Source: Lachnospiraceae bacterium
GTDB taxonomy: Bacteria; Bacillota; Clostridia; Lachnospirales; Lachnospiraceae
Length of the DNA: 57,160 bases
Reading direction: 5' to 3'
Assembly: GCA_017544835.1 (NCBI GenBank)
Contig: JAFYDI010000003.1
Span: 1 to 57,160, forward strand
Part shown: piece after piece, positions 1 to 7,947 of the stretch
Layout of the letters: every line of letters starts with the position of its first letter
How positions within the stretch are numbered: position 1 is the stretch's first letter
Position numbers and translations under genes: made by a program
Notes under the pieces: model-generated
Told to the model about the DNA's origin: nothing
Database searches by the model: none
What the model saw: the letters and a program-made list of their open reading frames with translations, nothing else

Positions 1-305
1 ATCTTGTCGGCACGGAATCTCTCGTGACATTCCTTACAGTCCATAAGAGGATCTGAAAAGCTTCCGAGGTGTCCTGAGGCCACCCAAGTCTGGGGATTCA
101 TTAAGATTGCGCAGTCCACACCTACGTTGTAGGGATTCTCCTGCACGAATTTCTGCCACCATGCACGCTTAACGTTATTCTTAAGTTCAACACCGAGATT
201 GCCGTAATCCCAAGTGTTCGCAAGGCCGCCGTAAATCTCGGAGCCCGGATATACAAAGCCTCTTGCCTTGGCAAGGGCAACAATTTTGTCCATTGTCTTT
301 TCCAT
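1..305 (-). CDS. glyS: Glycine--tRNA ligase, N-terminal part (runs off window)
   Basis: Charges tRNA-Gly with glycine in the cytoplasm. The visible 101 residues begin [17 protein letters not shown] and contain [13 protein letters not shown] and a WWQKFV segment, which match the start of the class II, homodimeric (GlyQS-type) glycyl-tRNA synthetase. The rest lies left of the window. The ATG at 303-305 has an AAGGAG ribosome site about 7 bases upstream. A consensus promoter (342-370) lies just upstream, giving a leader of only about 30 bases, too short for a T-box. Family call is confident; completeness cannot be judged. Confidence 0.93.
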   Translation of the reverse strand, partial: MEKTMDKIVALAKARGFVYPGSEIYGGLANTWDYGNLGVELKNNVKRAWWQKFVQENPYNVGVDCAILMNPQTWVASGHLGSFSDPLMDCKECHERFRADK

Positions 306-341
306 AAGTTTATCTCCTTAACTTAGAATATTATCCGATTA

Positions 342-370
342 ATTATAGACAGAAATCTTTTCTTTTTCAA
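342..370 (-). promoter_or_regulatory. Sigma-A promoter of glyS
   Basis: Read on the minus strand, TTGAAA (365-370) and a perfect TATAAT (342-347) are separated by exactly 17 bases. The predicted start of transcription is about 30 bases before the glyS ATG. Confidence 0.8.
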
Positions 371-378
371 CTAAAAAT

Positions 379-412
379 CAAAAAAAGAGGACTCTTTAAT
401 CAAAGAATCCTC
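379..412 (-). terminator. Rho-independent terminator after recO
   Basis: On the minus strand an 11-bp stem with one mismatch (GAGGATTCTTT paired with AAAGAGTCCTC, loop GATT) is followed by seven Ts. It lies 12 bases after the recO stop and closes the era-recO run. Confidence 0.85.
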
Positions 413-423
413 CCATATACTCA

Positions 424-1077
424 TTAACTTGTCATCGTTTCAAGTATTTCAAGACTTGAAAGTTTCTTATCCACCAGGTGCCTGCGCTCGTAATCGGCCA
501 CCTCGGCAAGCTCTTTAAATAAGCTTTCCGACAGTCCGAAATTAAAAAGCTTCTCGATGGAACTTGCGTTTATATACTCAAGCGTCTTAAAAAGCGCCGC
601 CGAAAACTCTCCCGCCTTATCCGCCGGAATGAACTCACCTTCCAGCATGAAAAGCTTAATCTCAAACACCCTTCTTACAAAGTCATTCTCAAGCTTCTCA
701 GACTTAAGCCCCTGAAGCGCCCTATATAGCAGCAAAAGAAGCTCTGACTCATCATTATTCTCAAGAGCATAGAACTCGGCAAGCTCCGCAAAATACATTC
801 CGTAATACGCGCCCACCATATCCATGCGGAAATTATCGAAGTAGTTACTAATCTCGGCATTCTGCACATTATAGGAAGTTCTTCCCACATACAAATCAAA
901 GTTTCCGAAAGCAAACATATCGGTGGTGCCAAGGAACCTGCTTCCCTGCCTGCGTGCGCTCTTTACAAAAGCGGTAATCTTGCCGCGTTCTCTTGTAAGA
1001 AGCGTTATGCGTCTGTCATATTCACCTTGTGGGAATACCCCGATTACCATTCCGGTAACCTTCAAAAACTCCTGCAT
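424..1077 (-). CDS. recO: DNA repair protein RecO
   Basis: Loads RecA onto SSB-coated single-stranded DNA in the RecF pathway and anneals complementary strands. The N-terminal 80 residues form the OB fold (VTGMVIGVFPQGEYDRRITL, then ERGKITAFVKSARR) and the rest is the helical domain. At 217 residues it is shorter than most RecO proteins, and the whole protein contains no cysteine, so the usual CxxC...CxxC zinc module in the helical domain is missing. It follows era by 15 bases, the common era-recO order. No frameshift is evident, so the loss looks like a family variant. Confidence 0.9.
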   Translation of the reverse strand: MQEFLKVTGMVIGVFPQGEYDRRITLLTRERGKITAFVKSARRQGSRFLGTTDMFAFGNFDLYVGRTSYNVQNAEISNYFDNFRMDMVGAYYGMYFAELAEFYALENNDESELLLLLYRALQGLKSEKLENDFVRRVFEIKLFMLEGEFIPADKAGEFSAALFKTLEYINASSIEKLFNFGLSESLFKELAEVADYERRHLVDKKLSSLEILETMTS

Positions 1078-1092
1078 ATTAAGCCGATACCC

Positions 1093-2013
1093 CTACTTCT
1101 GAATCTTAAAGTCTCCCGCGTTGTAGCCAAAGTTCTTAAGTAAGAACTCGGAGTCTCTCCAATCCTTTTTGACCTTGACAAACAGCTTAAGATTAACCTG
1201 CTGCTCAAGCATCTTCTCAATTTCAAAGCGAGCGTTGGTGCCGATTTTCTTAAGCATCTCGCCGCCTTTGCCGATGATGATACCCTTATGAGAATCTCTC
1301 TCGCAGACGATGGTTGCTTCAATCTGTACTACTCTTCCGGAGAAATCCATCTTCTCTATCATGACCGCTATTCCGTGAGGGATTTCATCGCCGAGAGCAT
1401 GTAAAGCCTTCTCACGTATCATCTCCGCCGCAATCTGGCGAACCGGCTGGTCAGTAACCGTATCCTCATCGTAGAAAGGCTCGCCGTAAGGAAGATACTT
1501 CATGATAACCTTCACAAGCTCATCGCAGTTGGTACCTGCGGTGGCGCTTACGGGAACAACCTCGTCAAACTCCGAAAGCTTTGAAAACTCAGCAATAATC
1601 GCGGGAATCTCTTCTCTCTTTACGGAATCAATCTTATTGATAACCAAAATCTTCGGAAGCTTAACCGCCTTTAATTCTTCGAGAATGTCCTTCTCAGCAT
1701 TGCCGGCAGACTTACCCGCCTCAAGCATGATTAAAAGCACATCAGCGTCCTTATATGTAGACTTGGCTGCCGACATCATATAATTGCCAAGCTTGTTCTT
1801 GGCTTTATGAAGTCCGGGAGTATCAAGAAAGACTATCTGTCCTTCTTCCGAAGTATATACCGTCATGATACGGTTTCTGGTAGTCTGAGGCTTGTTGGAT
1901 GTAATGGCAATCTTCTGGCCGATTATCTTATTCATAAGAGTCGACTTGCCCACATTGGGGCGTCCCACTATTGCCGCAAAGCCTGCTTTGAATTTACTGT
2001 CCGTTTTCTGCAT
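1093..2013 (-). CDS. era: GTPase Era
   Basis: Essential GTPase that binds the 3' end of 16S rRNA and helps mature the 30S subunit. G1 is GRPNVGKS (residues 17-24), G3 DTPGLH (65-70) and G4 NKID (127-130). A C-terminal KH RNA-binding domain carries IIIGKGGEMLKKIG. Length 306 is typical. Its start overlaps the end of the upstream DUF4349 gene by 20 bases, suggesting translational coupling, and recO follows at once. Confidence 0.97.
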   Translation of the reverse strand: MQKTDSKFKAGFAAIVGRPNVGKSTLMNKIIGQKIAITSNKPQTTRNRIMTVYTSEEGQIVFLDTPGLHKAKNKLGNYMMSAAKSTYKDADVLLIMLEAGKSAGNAEKDILEELKAVKLPKILVINKIDSVKREEIPAIIAEFSKLSEFDEVVPVSATAGTNCDELVKVIMKYLPYGEPFYDEDTVTDQPVRQIAAEMIREKALHALGDEIPHGIAVMIEKMDFSGRVVQIEATIVCERDSHKGIIIGKGGEMLKKIGTNARFEIEKMLEQQVNLKLFVKVKKDWRDSEFLLKNFGYNAGDFKIQK

Positions 2014-3013
2014 TTTTCCTAGCCGTTTCCTTAGCCTGATTCATTAATTCTTCAGCACGGGCTTCCTGCTTTTTAAGTCTCTTCTTATCGCCCGCTTTGA
2101 TAATTGCTTTTACTACCAAAATAACAACAACGATTACTACAGCAAGTATCGTAAGTCCGGGAAGCGCTCCCACAAATCCTACGAAGAATTCCTTGAAGCC
2201 TTCAACCACATTCTCGATTCCTTCGGAGAAAGAACGGCCGACGCGCTCCCAGTATCCTTCGGGTTCCGGAGGCGTATACTTGGTAACTTCGGATATTCTT
2301 AAATAAACCGTTGCATAATCTACCAAATTGTCATACGTACGAAGCTGTGAAGCCTGACTTTCAAGCTTGTATCTTACTTCCGAAAGACGCGACTCAATAG
2401 TTATCATGTCTTCAACATTGTCGCATTTTTCAAGCAGCGCAAGAAGTCTTTCCTGCTCGATTTCATAGGTTTCCTTGCGGCTTTCGCTGTCTACGTACTG
2501 AAGTGTGATATCTTCAACGTTTAAGCTCTTGTTGGTAACATTGGCCGCATTGCCCACGAAATTAACGAATTCATCTACATTGCCGGCAGGAACTCTTACC
2601 GTCAGATTGCAGTATCTCTGCCCGGTCTTGCCGTTGTAACTGCTTCCGTTAAATGTATCCATATCCTGGATATATCCGTGAAGTGCACTTATCCTGTCTT
2701 CCGTAGCCTGCACAAACTCATCGAAAGCTTCAGTTTCTGCATTAACGTTGTACGTCTTTATAAGCTTTCTTGCGGAATCATTATAGGTCTTATTGTCTTC
2801 GTAGCTTGTGGGGCTCTCAGGTGCATATTCCTCGTCGTAGCCGTAATCATAGTCCGAATTTGCCATGTCCTCATATGCCGCATTCTTACTCTCTGTGGCA
2901 AAAGACACTACCGATGCCGCGCTTTCACTCTTACCGCGAGATGATGAAGAACCGCAGGCAACAAGTGTCAACACTAACATTACCGATACAAGTACCCTCA
3001 AAAACTTTTTCAT
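1994..3013 (-). CDS. DUF4349 lipoprotein
   Basis: Predicted membrane lipoprotein of unknown function. It has a signal peptide with a lipobox (LTLVACG), a Ser/Asp/Tyr-rich linker, then the DUF4349 core: KTYNVNAETEAFDEF, RVPAGNVDEFV, and a long coiled-coil-like helix where DVE, RYKLESQASQL and TVYLRISEV are typical. A transmembrane helix (about 275-297) and a basic Lys-rich tail end the protein. It therefore seems anchored twice, by lipid and by a C-terminal helix. It sits between the M16C peptidase and era in the same run. Family call is good; the role is unknown. Confidence 0.85.
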   Translation of the reverse strand: MKKFLRVLVSVMLVLTLVACGSSSSRGKSESAASVVSFATESKNAAYEDMANSDYDYGYDEEYAPESPTSYEDNKTYNDSARKLIKTYNVNAETEAFDEFVQATEDRISALHGYIQDMDTFNGSSYNGKTGQRYCNLTVRVPAGNVDEFVNFVGNAANVTNKSLNVEDITLQYVDSESRKETYEIEQERLLALLEKCDNVEDMITIESRLSEVRYKLESQASQLRTYDNLVDYATVYLRISEVTKYTPPEPEGYWERVGRSFSEGIENVVEGFKEFFVGFVGALPGLTILAVVIVVVILVVKAIIKAGDKKRLKKQEARAEELMNQAKETARKNAENGQ

Positions 3014-3046
3014 ACTTATCCCTCCATTGCCCTAAGGCTTAACAAG

Positions 3047-5974
3047 TTAAGGTGTTATAAGAGGCGTAACCTTGTCAAATACGTCTCCTTCCTTCTTAAG
3101 CATTTCCTCGCTTCCCACACAGCTTAACTGTCTGGATTCTAAGATTTTAACGATATAATCCGCAAGACTTCTGATTTCCTCGGGTGTGGTGTTAAGAATC
3201 TCATCACGCTCTTTCTGCTTATCCTCGTTGGTAACGCCGGTCTTGTAGTAAGAGTATGCCTTGGCAGCCTTAAGTGAAGGCGTAAGCGGTGCATCAAGGT
3301 CGGAAAGCGTGGAAACAATAAATCTTTCCACATCCTCCTTATCACCGTCAAAGGTTCTTACATATTCCTCAACATTTTCAAAAGTCTTAAATGTATTCTT
3401 TAAATTAGGATCTCTGTAGGATACAAAGAAAGAGTCACCCGTCATTCCGAAGCTGCAGAAGCATCCGTACGCTCCGCCAAGAACTCTCACCTGATTCCAC
3501 AGGTAATCGGTATTAAGCATGCTTCTTAATACCTGTAGACTTCCCTTATATTCAAGTCCGCTCTTCTTATAGTTACCTACAAGTGCCGAATATTGCACGC
3601 TTGAAGCAGCTGAGTAAGCTTCATGGCCTGTAATCTTTTCAAAGTGAACCTTAGGAAGATTCTCCTCACCTTCCGGGAACTTCATTACAAATTTCTCAAG
3701 TTCTGATTCAAAAGCGGCAAGGCCTTTCTTATCGGAAGCCACAAATACTTCGAGGTTGTTTCTGGTAAGAAGAAGCTTAAGAACTTCTCGCATGTCTTCA
3801 ACCAAAGAGTCAAAGCCTGCATCAAAATTCTTCAATAAATCCTCGATGAATCTGTACTCCGCCATACCCGTCAAAGCATCCGTAAGGGCTGATGCGTCGG
3901 ACATGTTCGACGAAGCGCGGCCGATGGCAACGGCATGGCCTGAAGACATCATGTAGCCTTGTATGCGCACCTTGGACATTTCAAGATTTTCTTTGATACG
4001 CTTCTTGTCTGCAAAATCCGACTTAAGCAAAGTCTCCTCGATTAAGTCCAAAGCATCTGCGATTCTGTCAATCAAAACCTTACTCTTAACTTCGAGACTG
4101 TAGGTGTATTTGTCGGTGTCGCTCTTCTCCTTGTATACTGCGGTTCCGTAGGTTAAGCTGCCGGTTCTGATATTAGATTCATTGACTAACTCACCATACG
4201 AATAATTCTTGGTGTTAAGGTATCCGAGGAATGTCTTTAAAACACTCAGCGCCGGAATAAGTCGTAAAGGAAGCTTATCCGCATTAAACGCAAATGTATA
4301 ATAAACGATTCCGTTTGACGTAATATCGTAGTAGATTTCCCTGACTCCGCCTACTGTCCTTGTCTCAAATTCATATCTGGCACTGTCTTTCTTAATATCG
4401 CTAAGGGAAAGTGAGGGAATGGTATTAAGCGCTTCCTCGCTGTCGGGCTCTTCCTGATATTTTTTAAGAGCCTTGGTCTCATCCACAATCTTTTGTTTCT
4501 CGGCATCGGATAAGCTGTTCTTAAACTCTTCAAGGCGCTTTGCCAAAGCAGCGTCTTTCTTGCCGGTAAGACCCTTGACGGGCTTCATGGTAAGAATGGT
4601 CTTGTGGTTATTATCAAGAACGGCTGTCTTAAGAACCTGCTCAAACAGACCCTTGTCGATGCCCTCGCGCAGCTCATTAAAAATACTGCTCTGTTTTAAG
4701 TTGGTGAAAATATCATCATCGGTATAGAGCCATCTTTCAAATACAGCTCCGCCGTATGCTATAGCCTTGGGATAATAGCCGTAATCACCTTCTCTGTAGG
4801 TAAATTCCGACCTTGTAATCGATGCTTCGAGAGTCTTCTTGTCAAAGCCCTCTTCGATAATTTCCTTGATGGTATTTTCAATTATCTCTACAAAGCGGTC
4901 TTCGTCTTCGGGGTTGGCACCCTGAGCAATGATTGAGAATACCTTCTGACAGGTATCATTGGTCATTTCGGAATACACATCCTTACCTATGCCCGCATCG
5001 ATAAGGCGCACCTTAAGCTTGGCACCCGGAACCGAGCAGAGGGCGTAGTTAATGGTATTCATAGCCTCAGTAGTCTTAACGTCGTTATAGTCCGAACACA
5101 CCACGTTATAGGAAAGATATGTCGCATCCTTGGTATCTCCGTCATCGGCAATTGAATATTCCTTCTCAATACGTTTGGGCTTGGCAAAAGAAGCCTGCAT
5201 CTTAATCTCGGAGTCGGGATTAATCTTCTCGTATTTGGAAAGGTATTCTGCGTCTATGTAGGCAAGTTTCTCTTCAAAATCCATATCTCCGTAGAGTAAG
5301 ATTCTGGAATTGGAGGGATGATAAAGTCTCTTATAAAAAGCACAGAAATTTTCGTAGGTAAGATTGGGAATCACATCCGGATCTCCGCCCGATTCAACGC
5401 CATACTGGGTATCGGGGAAGAGCGAGAACATAATATTGGAGCTGAAAACGCTCTCGGGAGATGAATAATCACCCTTCATTTCATTGTAGACTACGCCGTT
5501 ATATGTGATGGGTGAGTTAATATCCTCCATCTCATAATGCCAGCCTTCCTGCATGAAAATCTTAGGCTCTTTAAGCACCTGAGGGGCAAAAACAGCATCA
5601 AGATAAACTCCCATAAGATTCCTAAAATCCTTGTCGTTGCAAGTTGCAAAAGGATAAACGGTCTTATCGGGATAGGTAAATGCATTTAAAAATGTGTTAA
5701 GAGAACCCTTGCTGACTTCGGTCAGGGCATCCTTAACGGGGTATCTGTCAGAACCGCATAACACCGAATGTTCCAAAATGTGGGGCACACCCGTTGAATC
5801 CGACTGAGGTGTCTTAAAGCCTATCATAAAGCCTTTGTTCTCATCGTCGTTTAAAATACATACTACTCTTGCACCGGTCTTATCATGTTTAAGGGTGTAC
5901 GCAACCGATGATATGTCGGGTAATTTCTCTGTAGCTATCAGGGTGTAATTCTTACAGCCTTTAAATTCTTTCAT
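3047..5974 (-). CDS. M16C zinc metallopeptidase (PreP/Cym1-like)
   Basis: Probable cytoplasmic oligopeptidase of the presequence-protease branch of M16. The inverted zinc motif HILEH lies at residues 65-69, followed by a downstream glutamate region FMQEGWHYE. The 975-residue length fits a fused two-half peptidase rather than the short processing type. I chose the ATG at 5972-5974 because GGAG lies 8 bases upstream. A GTG eight codons earlier (5996-5998) overlaps the stop of the upstream gene and lacks a ribosome site. The protein has no signal peptide. By analogy it would degrade unstructured peptides inside the cell. Confidence 0.92.
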   Translation of the reverse strand: MKEFKGCKNYTLIATEKLPDISSVAYTLKHDKTGARVVCILNDDENKGFMIGFKTPQSDSTGVPHILEHSVLCGSDRYPVKDALTEVSKGSLNTFLNAFTYPDKTVYPFATCNDKDFRNLMGVYLDAVFAPQVLKEPKIFMQEGWHYEMEDINSPITYNGVVYNEMKGDYSSPESVFSSNIMFSLFPDTQYGVESGGDPDVIPNLTYENFCAFYKRLYHPSNSRILLYGDMDFEEKLAYIDAEYLSKYEKINPDSEIKMQASFAKPKRIEKEYSIADDGDTKDATYLSYNVVCSDYNDVKTTEAMNTINYALCSVPGAKLKVRLIDAGIGKDVYSEMTNDTCQKVFSIIAQGANPEDEDRFVEIIENTIKEIIEEGFDKKTLEASITRSEFTYREGDYGYYPKAIAYGGAVFERWLYTDDDIFTNLKQSSIFNELREGIDKGLFEQVLKTAVLDNNHKTILTMKPVKGLTGKKDAALAKRLEEFKNSLSDAEKQKIVDETKALKKYQEEPDSEEALNTIPSLSLSDIKKDSARYEFETRTVGGVREIYYDITSNGIVYYTFAFNADKLPLRLIPALSVLKTFLGYLNTKNYSYGELVNESNIRTGSLTYGTAVYKEKSDTDKYTYSLEVKSKVLIDRIADALDLIEETLLKSDFADKKRIKENLEMSKVRIQGYMMSSGHAVAIGRASSNMSDASALTDALTGMAEYRFIEDLLKNFDAGFDSLVEDMREVLKLLLTRNNLEVFVASDKKGLAAFESELEKFVMKFPEGEENLPKVHFEKITGHEAYSAASSVQYSALVGNYKKSGLEYKGSLQVLRSMLNTDYLWNQVRVLGGAYGCFCSFGMTGDSFFVSYRDPNLKNTFKTFENVEEYVRTFDGDKEDVERFIVSTLSDLDAPLTPSLKAAKAYSYYKTGVTNEDKQKERDEILNTTPEEIRSLADYIVKILESRQLSCVGSEEMLKKEGDVFDKVTPLITP

Positions 5975-5994
5975 AAATCTGACTCCTGTATCAA

Positions 5995-6744
5995 TCACTT
6001 TAATTCTTCGGGAATCTCGATATCCTCGATTGCGTTACCCGTAAGCTTAAGTGCCGCCTCGATATATGAGCGTGTCATGCCCGATTCTTCCATAAGTTCT
6101 TCTATAGTTACTTTTCTTCCGAGCGCTTCGGCAAGTTCCGCCGCAGCCTTCGAAACTTTGTTGACTCTCTTTAAAAGCTTCTCTTCCTGTCCGCTTTCAT
6201 CGCCTGCTTCCGCAATCAAATCCTGCATGGAATCCATAATGGCGCTTGCAAGCACACCTTCCGCCTCAGCCGCATCCTCACATGCACCGAGGGTGGCAAT
6301 TGCTGTCACAAGGGTTAAATTACCCTCTCCTATAAGGTCTTCAAGGAGCACTCCCTGTCCGACATAGAGCTTCGCAATCTCTACAACGTTCTTAAGAGTA
6401 TCCTCCATTATGAGCGCCTTGGCGCTCTCCTCACCGGCCATGGCAGAAAGCATATAAGCCTCGCGCTCGCCCTTGGTAAGAGGAGTCTTCTCGTTAAGCT
6501 CTTCTAAGTAGAAATCAAGGTAGTTCTTCTCTTCTTTGGTAAGAAGCACATCTACCGGGAGCTTGTCGTTAAGGCCGATTTTCTTGGCAGTTAAGTATTC
6601 CTTGATTACGTCGAACTTAGCCTTGTCTTCCTTAATCTCCGGGAAGATTGCATATAGCTGATCCTCAAATATAACATTCTCCTGATCGAGGGCTATCTCG
6701 GTAAGTTCGTTAATTCTTCTTATAAAATCCTGTTTATCGTTCAT
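5995..6744 (-). CDS. Sigma-70-like protein lacking promoter-recognition regions
   Basis: Residues about 10-60 resemble sigma region 1.1, 86-112 region 1.2, and 113-150 (LKNVVEIAKLYVGQG, then LLEDLIGEGNLTLVTAI) region 2.1-2.2, which contacts the RNA polymerase beta-prime clamp. The aromatic 2.3-2.4 helix needed for -10 melting is replaced by an acidic Ala/Glu stretch (152-188). A region 3-like helix pair follows (190-236, ALGRKVTIEELMEESGMT). Region 4 is absent. It could bind core polymerase without recognising DNA. It lies between the rhomboid-like gene and the M16C gene. Homology is inferred from motifs; function is unknown. Confidence 0.6.
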   Translation of the reverse strand: MNDKQDFIRRINELTEIALDQENVIFEDQLYAIFPEIKEDKAKFDVIKEYLTAKKIGLNDKLPVDVLLTKEEKNYLDFYLEELNEKTPLTKGEREAYMLSAMAGEESAKALIMEDTLKNVVEIAKLYVGQGVLLEDLIGEGNLTLVTAIATLGACEDAAEAEGVLASAIMDSMQDLIAEAGDESGQEEKLLKRVNKVSKAAAELAEALGRKVTIEELMEESGMTRSYIEAALKLTGNAIEDIEIPEELK

Positions 6745-6775
6745 ATAATCTCCCTTGGGGATATTTCGGGTCTAT

Positions 6776-6834
6776 AATAAACCACTCCGTGCTTTATTAT
6801 CGAGCGCCTTCGAATAAGTCCCTTGGACTTATTC
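6776..6834 (-). repeat. Two hairpins in the leader of the sigma-like gene
   Basis: A perfect 10-bp inverted repeat (6812-6821 with 6825-6834, GAATAAGTCC) and a second 10-bp repeat with one mismatch (6776-6785 with 6789-6798) fill most of the 95-base gap between the rhomboid-like and sigma-like genes. Neither is followed by a T run on either strand, so they are not standard terminators. They may set the relative expression of the two genes. Confidence 0.55.
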
Positions 6835-6839
6835 CGGCT

Positions 6840-7718
6840 TCATTCTACATGTTTGTGATTAAATAAATGCTCATTGCAGTACTCGTAATTGCCGTTACAC
6901 TTCGAGCAGAATCTGAACTGCAGCTCCGGATTGGAAATTTCGGTTCTGCCGCAGATTGCGCATTTGTGCTTGGAAATGCCTGCAGCCTTCTGTTCCCGCC
7001 TTACGTCGTTGTTAAACTCACGCCTGCGCTGTGCATTGTGAATTCTTGTACGCGGCGAGCCGTATCTTCCCATACGCTGTAAGCAAAAGAAAATAATAAA
7101 GTTAAGTAACGATGCTCCTATCGCAACTCTTGTAAATGCGCTTCCCTTTATAAATTCATAAACAAGGTACGCCGCATCAATGTATCCCAGCCACTTAATC
7201 TTAATCGGGAAGATGAACATAAGAAGTACCATCGTATCCGGGAAGGTAAAAGCAAATGCCAGGAAGATGGACATGTTAATATAGTACGTCGAGAAGAACA
7301 GGCTCACAAGCTGCATAAGCGATTCAAGTCCTCCCGCCGCCATAATATAAACGCTCGAGGGATTAAGCAGGAAGTATACGTATATCAAAAAGCTTCCGAC
7401 AATTGTAAATAACATACCCGAGAATACATATATGTTAAAAAGAAAGTCTCCCCAGGTGCGTTCAAGCGTCCGTCCGATTGAAAAATAGAAAAACAACATG
7501 ATAAGCGTAAAGATATCAAAAGTAGACGGCGGAACCAGTATCCAGCTTACCACGCGCCATACCTGCCCGTGCGCAATTGCATAAGGGTTAAGTGTTAGGT
7601 AATTGAGCGCTTCCGGAAAAAGCATGGAAATAAGGTATCCGATTGCATAGCATATTATTAATATCATCGAAAGATTCTTAATGGCATATCTTCCGAATTT
7701 TCTCTCAAATTTGCCCAT
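6840..7718 (-). CDS. Inactive rhomboid-like membrane protein with C-terminal zinc ribbon
   Basis: A multi-pass membrane protein of 292 residues with about six helices. The WRVVSWILVPPSTFDIFTL segment and the following GRTLERTWG resemble rhomboid and Derlin-like folds. The catalytic GxSG of active rhomboid proteases is not seen (AAGGLESLM is in the expected area), nor a clear helix-6 histidine. After the last helix comes a basic stretch and a zinc-ribbon-like tail, CAICGRTE then CSKCNGNYEYC and NHKH. The ATG at 7716-7718 is chosen because a promoter lies just upstream (7753-7781), making the earlier start at 7790 impossible on that transcript. Probably a non-enzymatic scaffold. Confidence 0.72.
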   Translation of the reverse strand: MGKFERKFGRYAIKNLSMILIICYAIGYLISMLFPEALNYLTLNPYAIAHGQVWRVVSWILVPPSTFDIFTLIMLFFYFSIGRTLERTWGDFLFNIYVFSGMLFTIVGSFLIYVYFLLNPSSVYIMAAGGLESLMQLVSLFFSTYYINMSIFLAFAFTFPDTMVLLMFIFPIKIKWLGYIDAAYLVYEFIKGSAFTRVAIGASLLNFIIFFCLQRMGRYGSPRTRIHNAQRRREFNNDVRREQKAAGISKHKCAICGRTEISNPELQFRFCSKCNGNYEYCNEHLFNHKHVE

Positions 7719-7752
7719 AAAAGCACATTGCTCCTTTATCAAAGTCAACATA

Positions 7753-7781
7753 ATTCTATCAAATGAGCCCGCAAAAGTCCA
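7753..7781 (-). promoter_or_regulatory. Promoter of the rhomboid-like gene
   Basis: Minus strand TGGACT (7776-7781), 17-base spacer, TAGAAT (7753-7758). Transcription would begin about 25 bases before the chosen ATG at 7718. The 229-bp divergent gap 7719-7947 otherwise holds only the promoter area of the plus-strand activase gene. Confidence 0.55.
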
Positions 7782-7893
7782 CTTAGGCAAATGTTAAAGT
7801 TTTGTGTCTTACCAGGCACATCTTTAGAAAATTTTAATAGAAAGTGTTACAAATACCTCTTATTTGTCAAATGCTTTTTGCTTTAACTTGCTT

Positions 7894-7899
7894 TATAAT
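7894..7899 (+). promoter_or_regulatory. Probable -10 box of the activase gene
   Basis: A perfect TATAAT lies 48 bases before the ATG of the activase gene. The hexamer 17 bases upstream (ATGCTT) is a poor -35, so this is a partial promoter call. Confidence 0.4.
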
Positions 7900-7947
7900 A
7901 CGTTTTAATGTGTTACTGTGACAAAATATTTAAAATCGGGGAGATTT

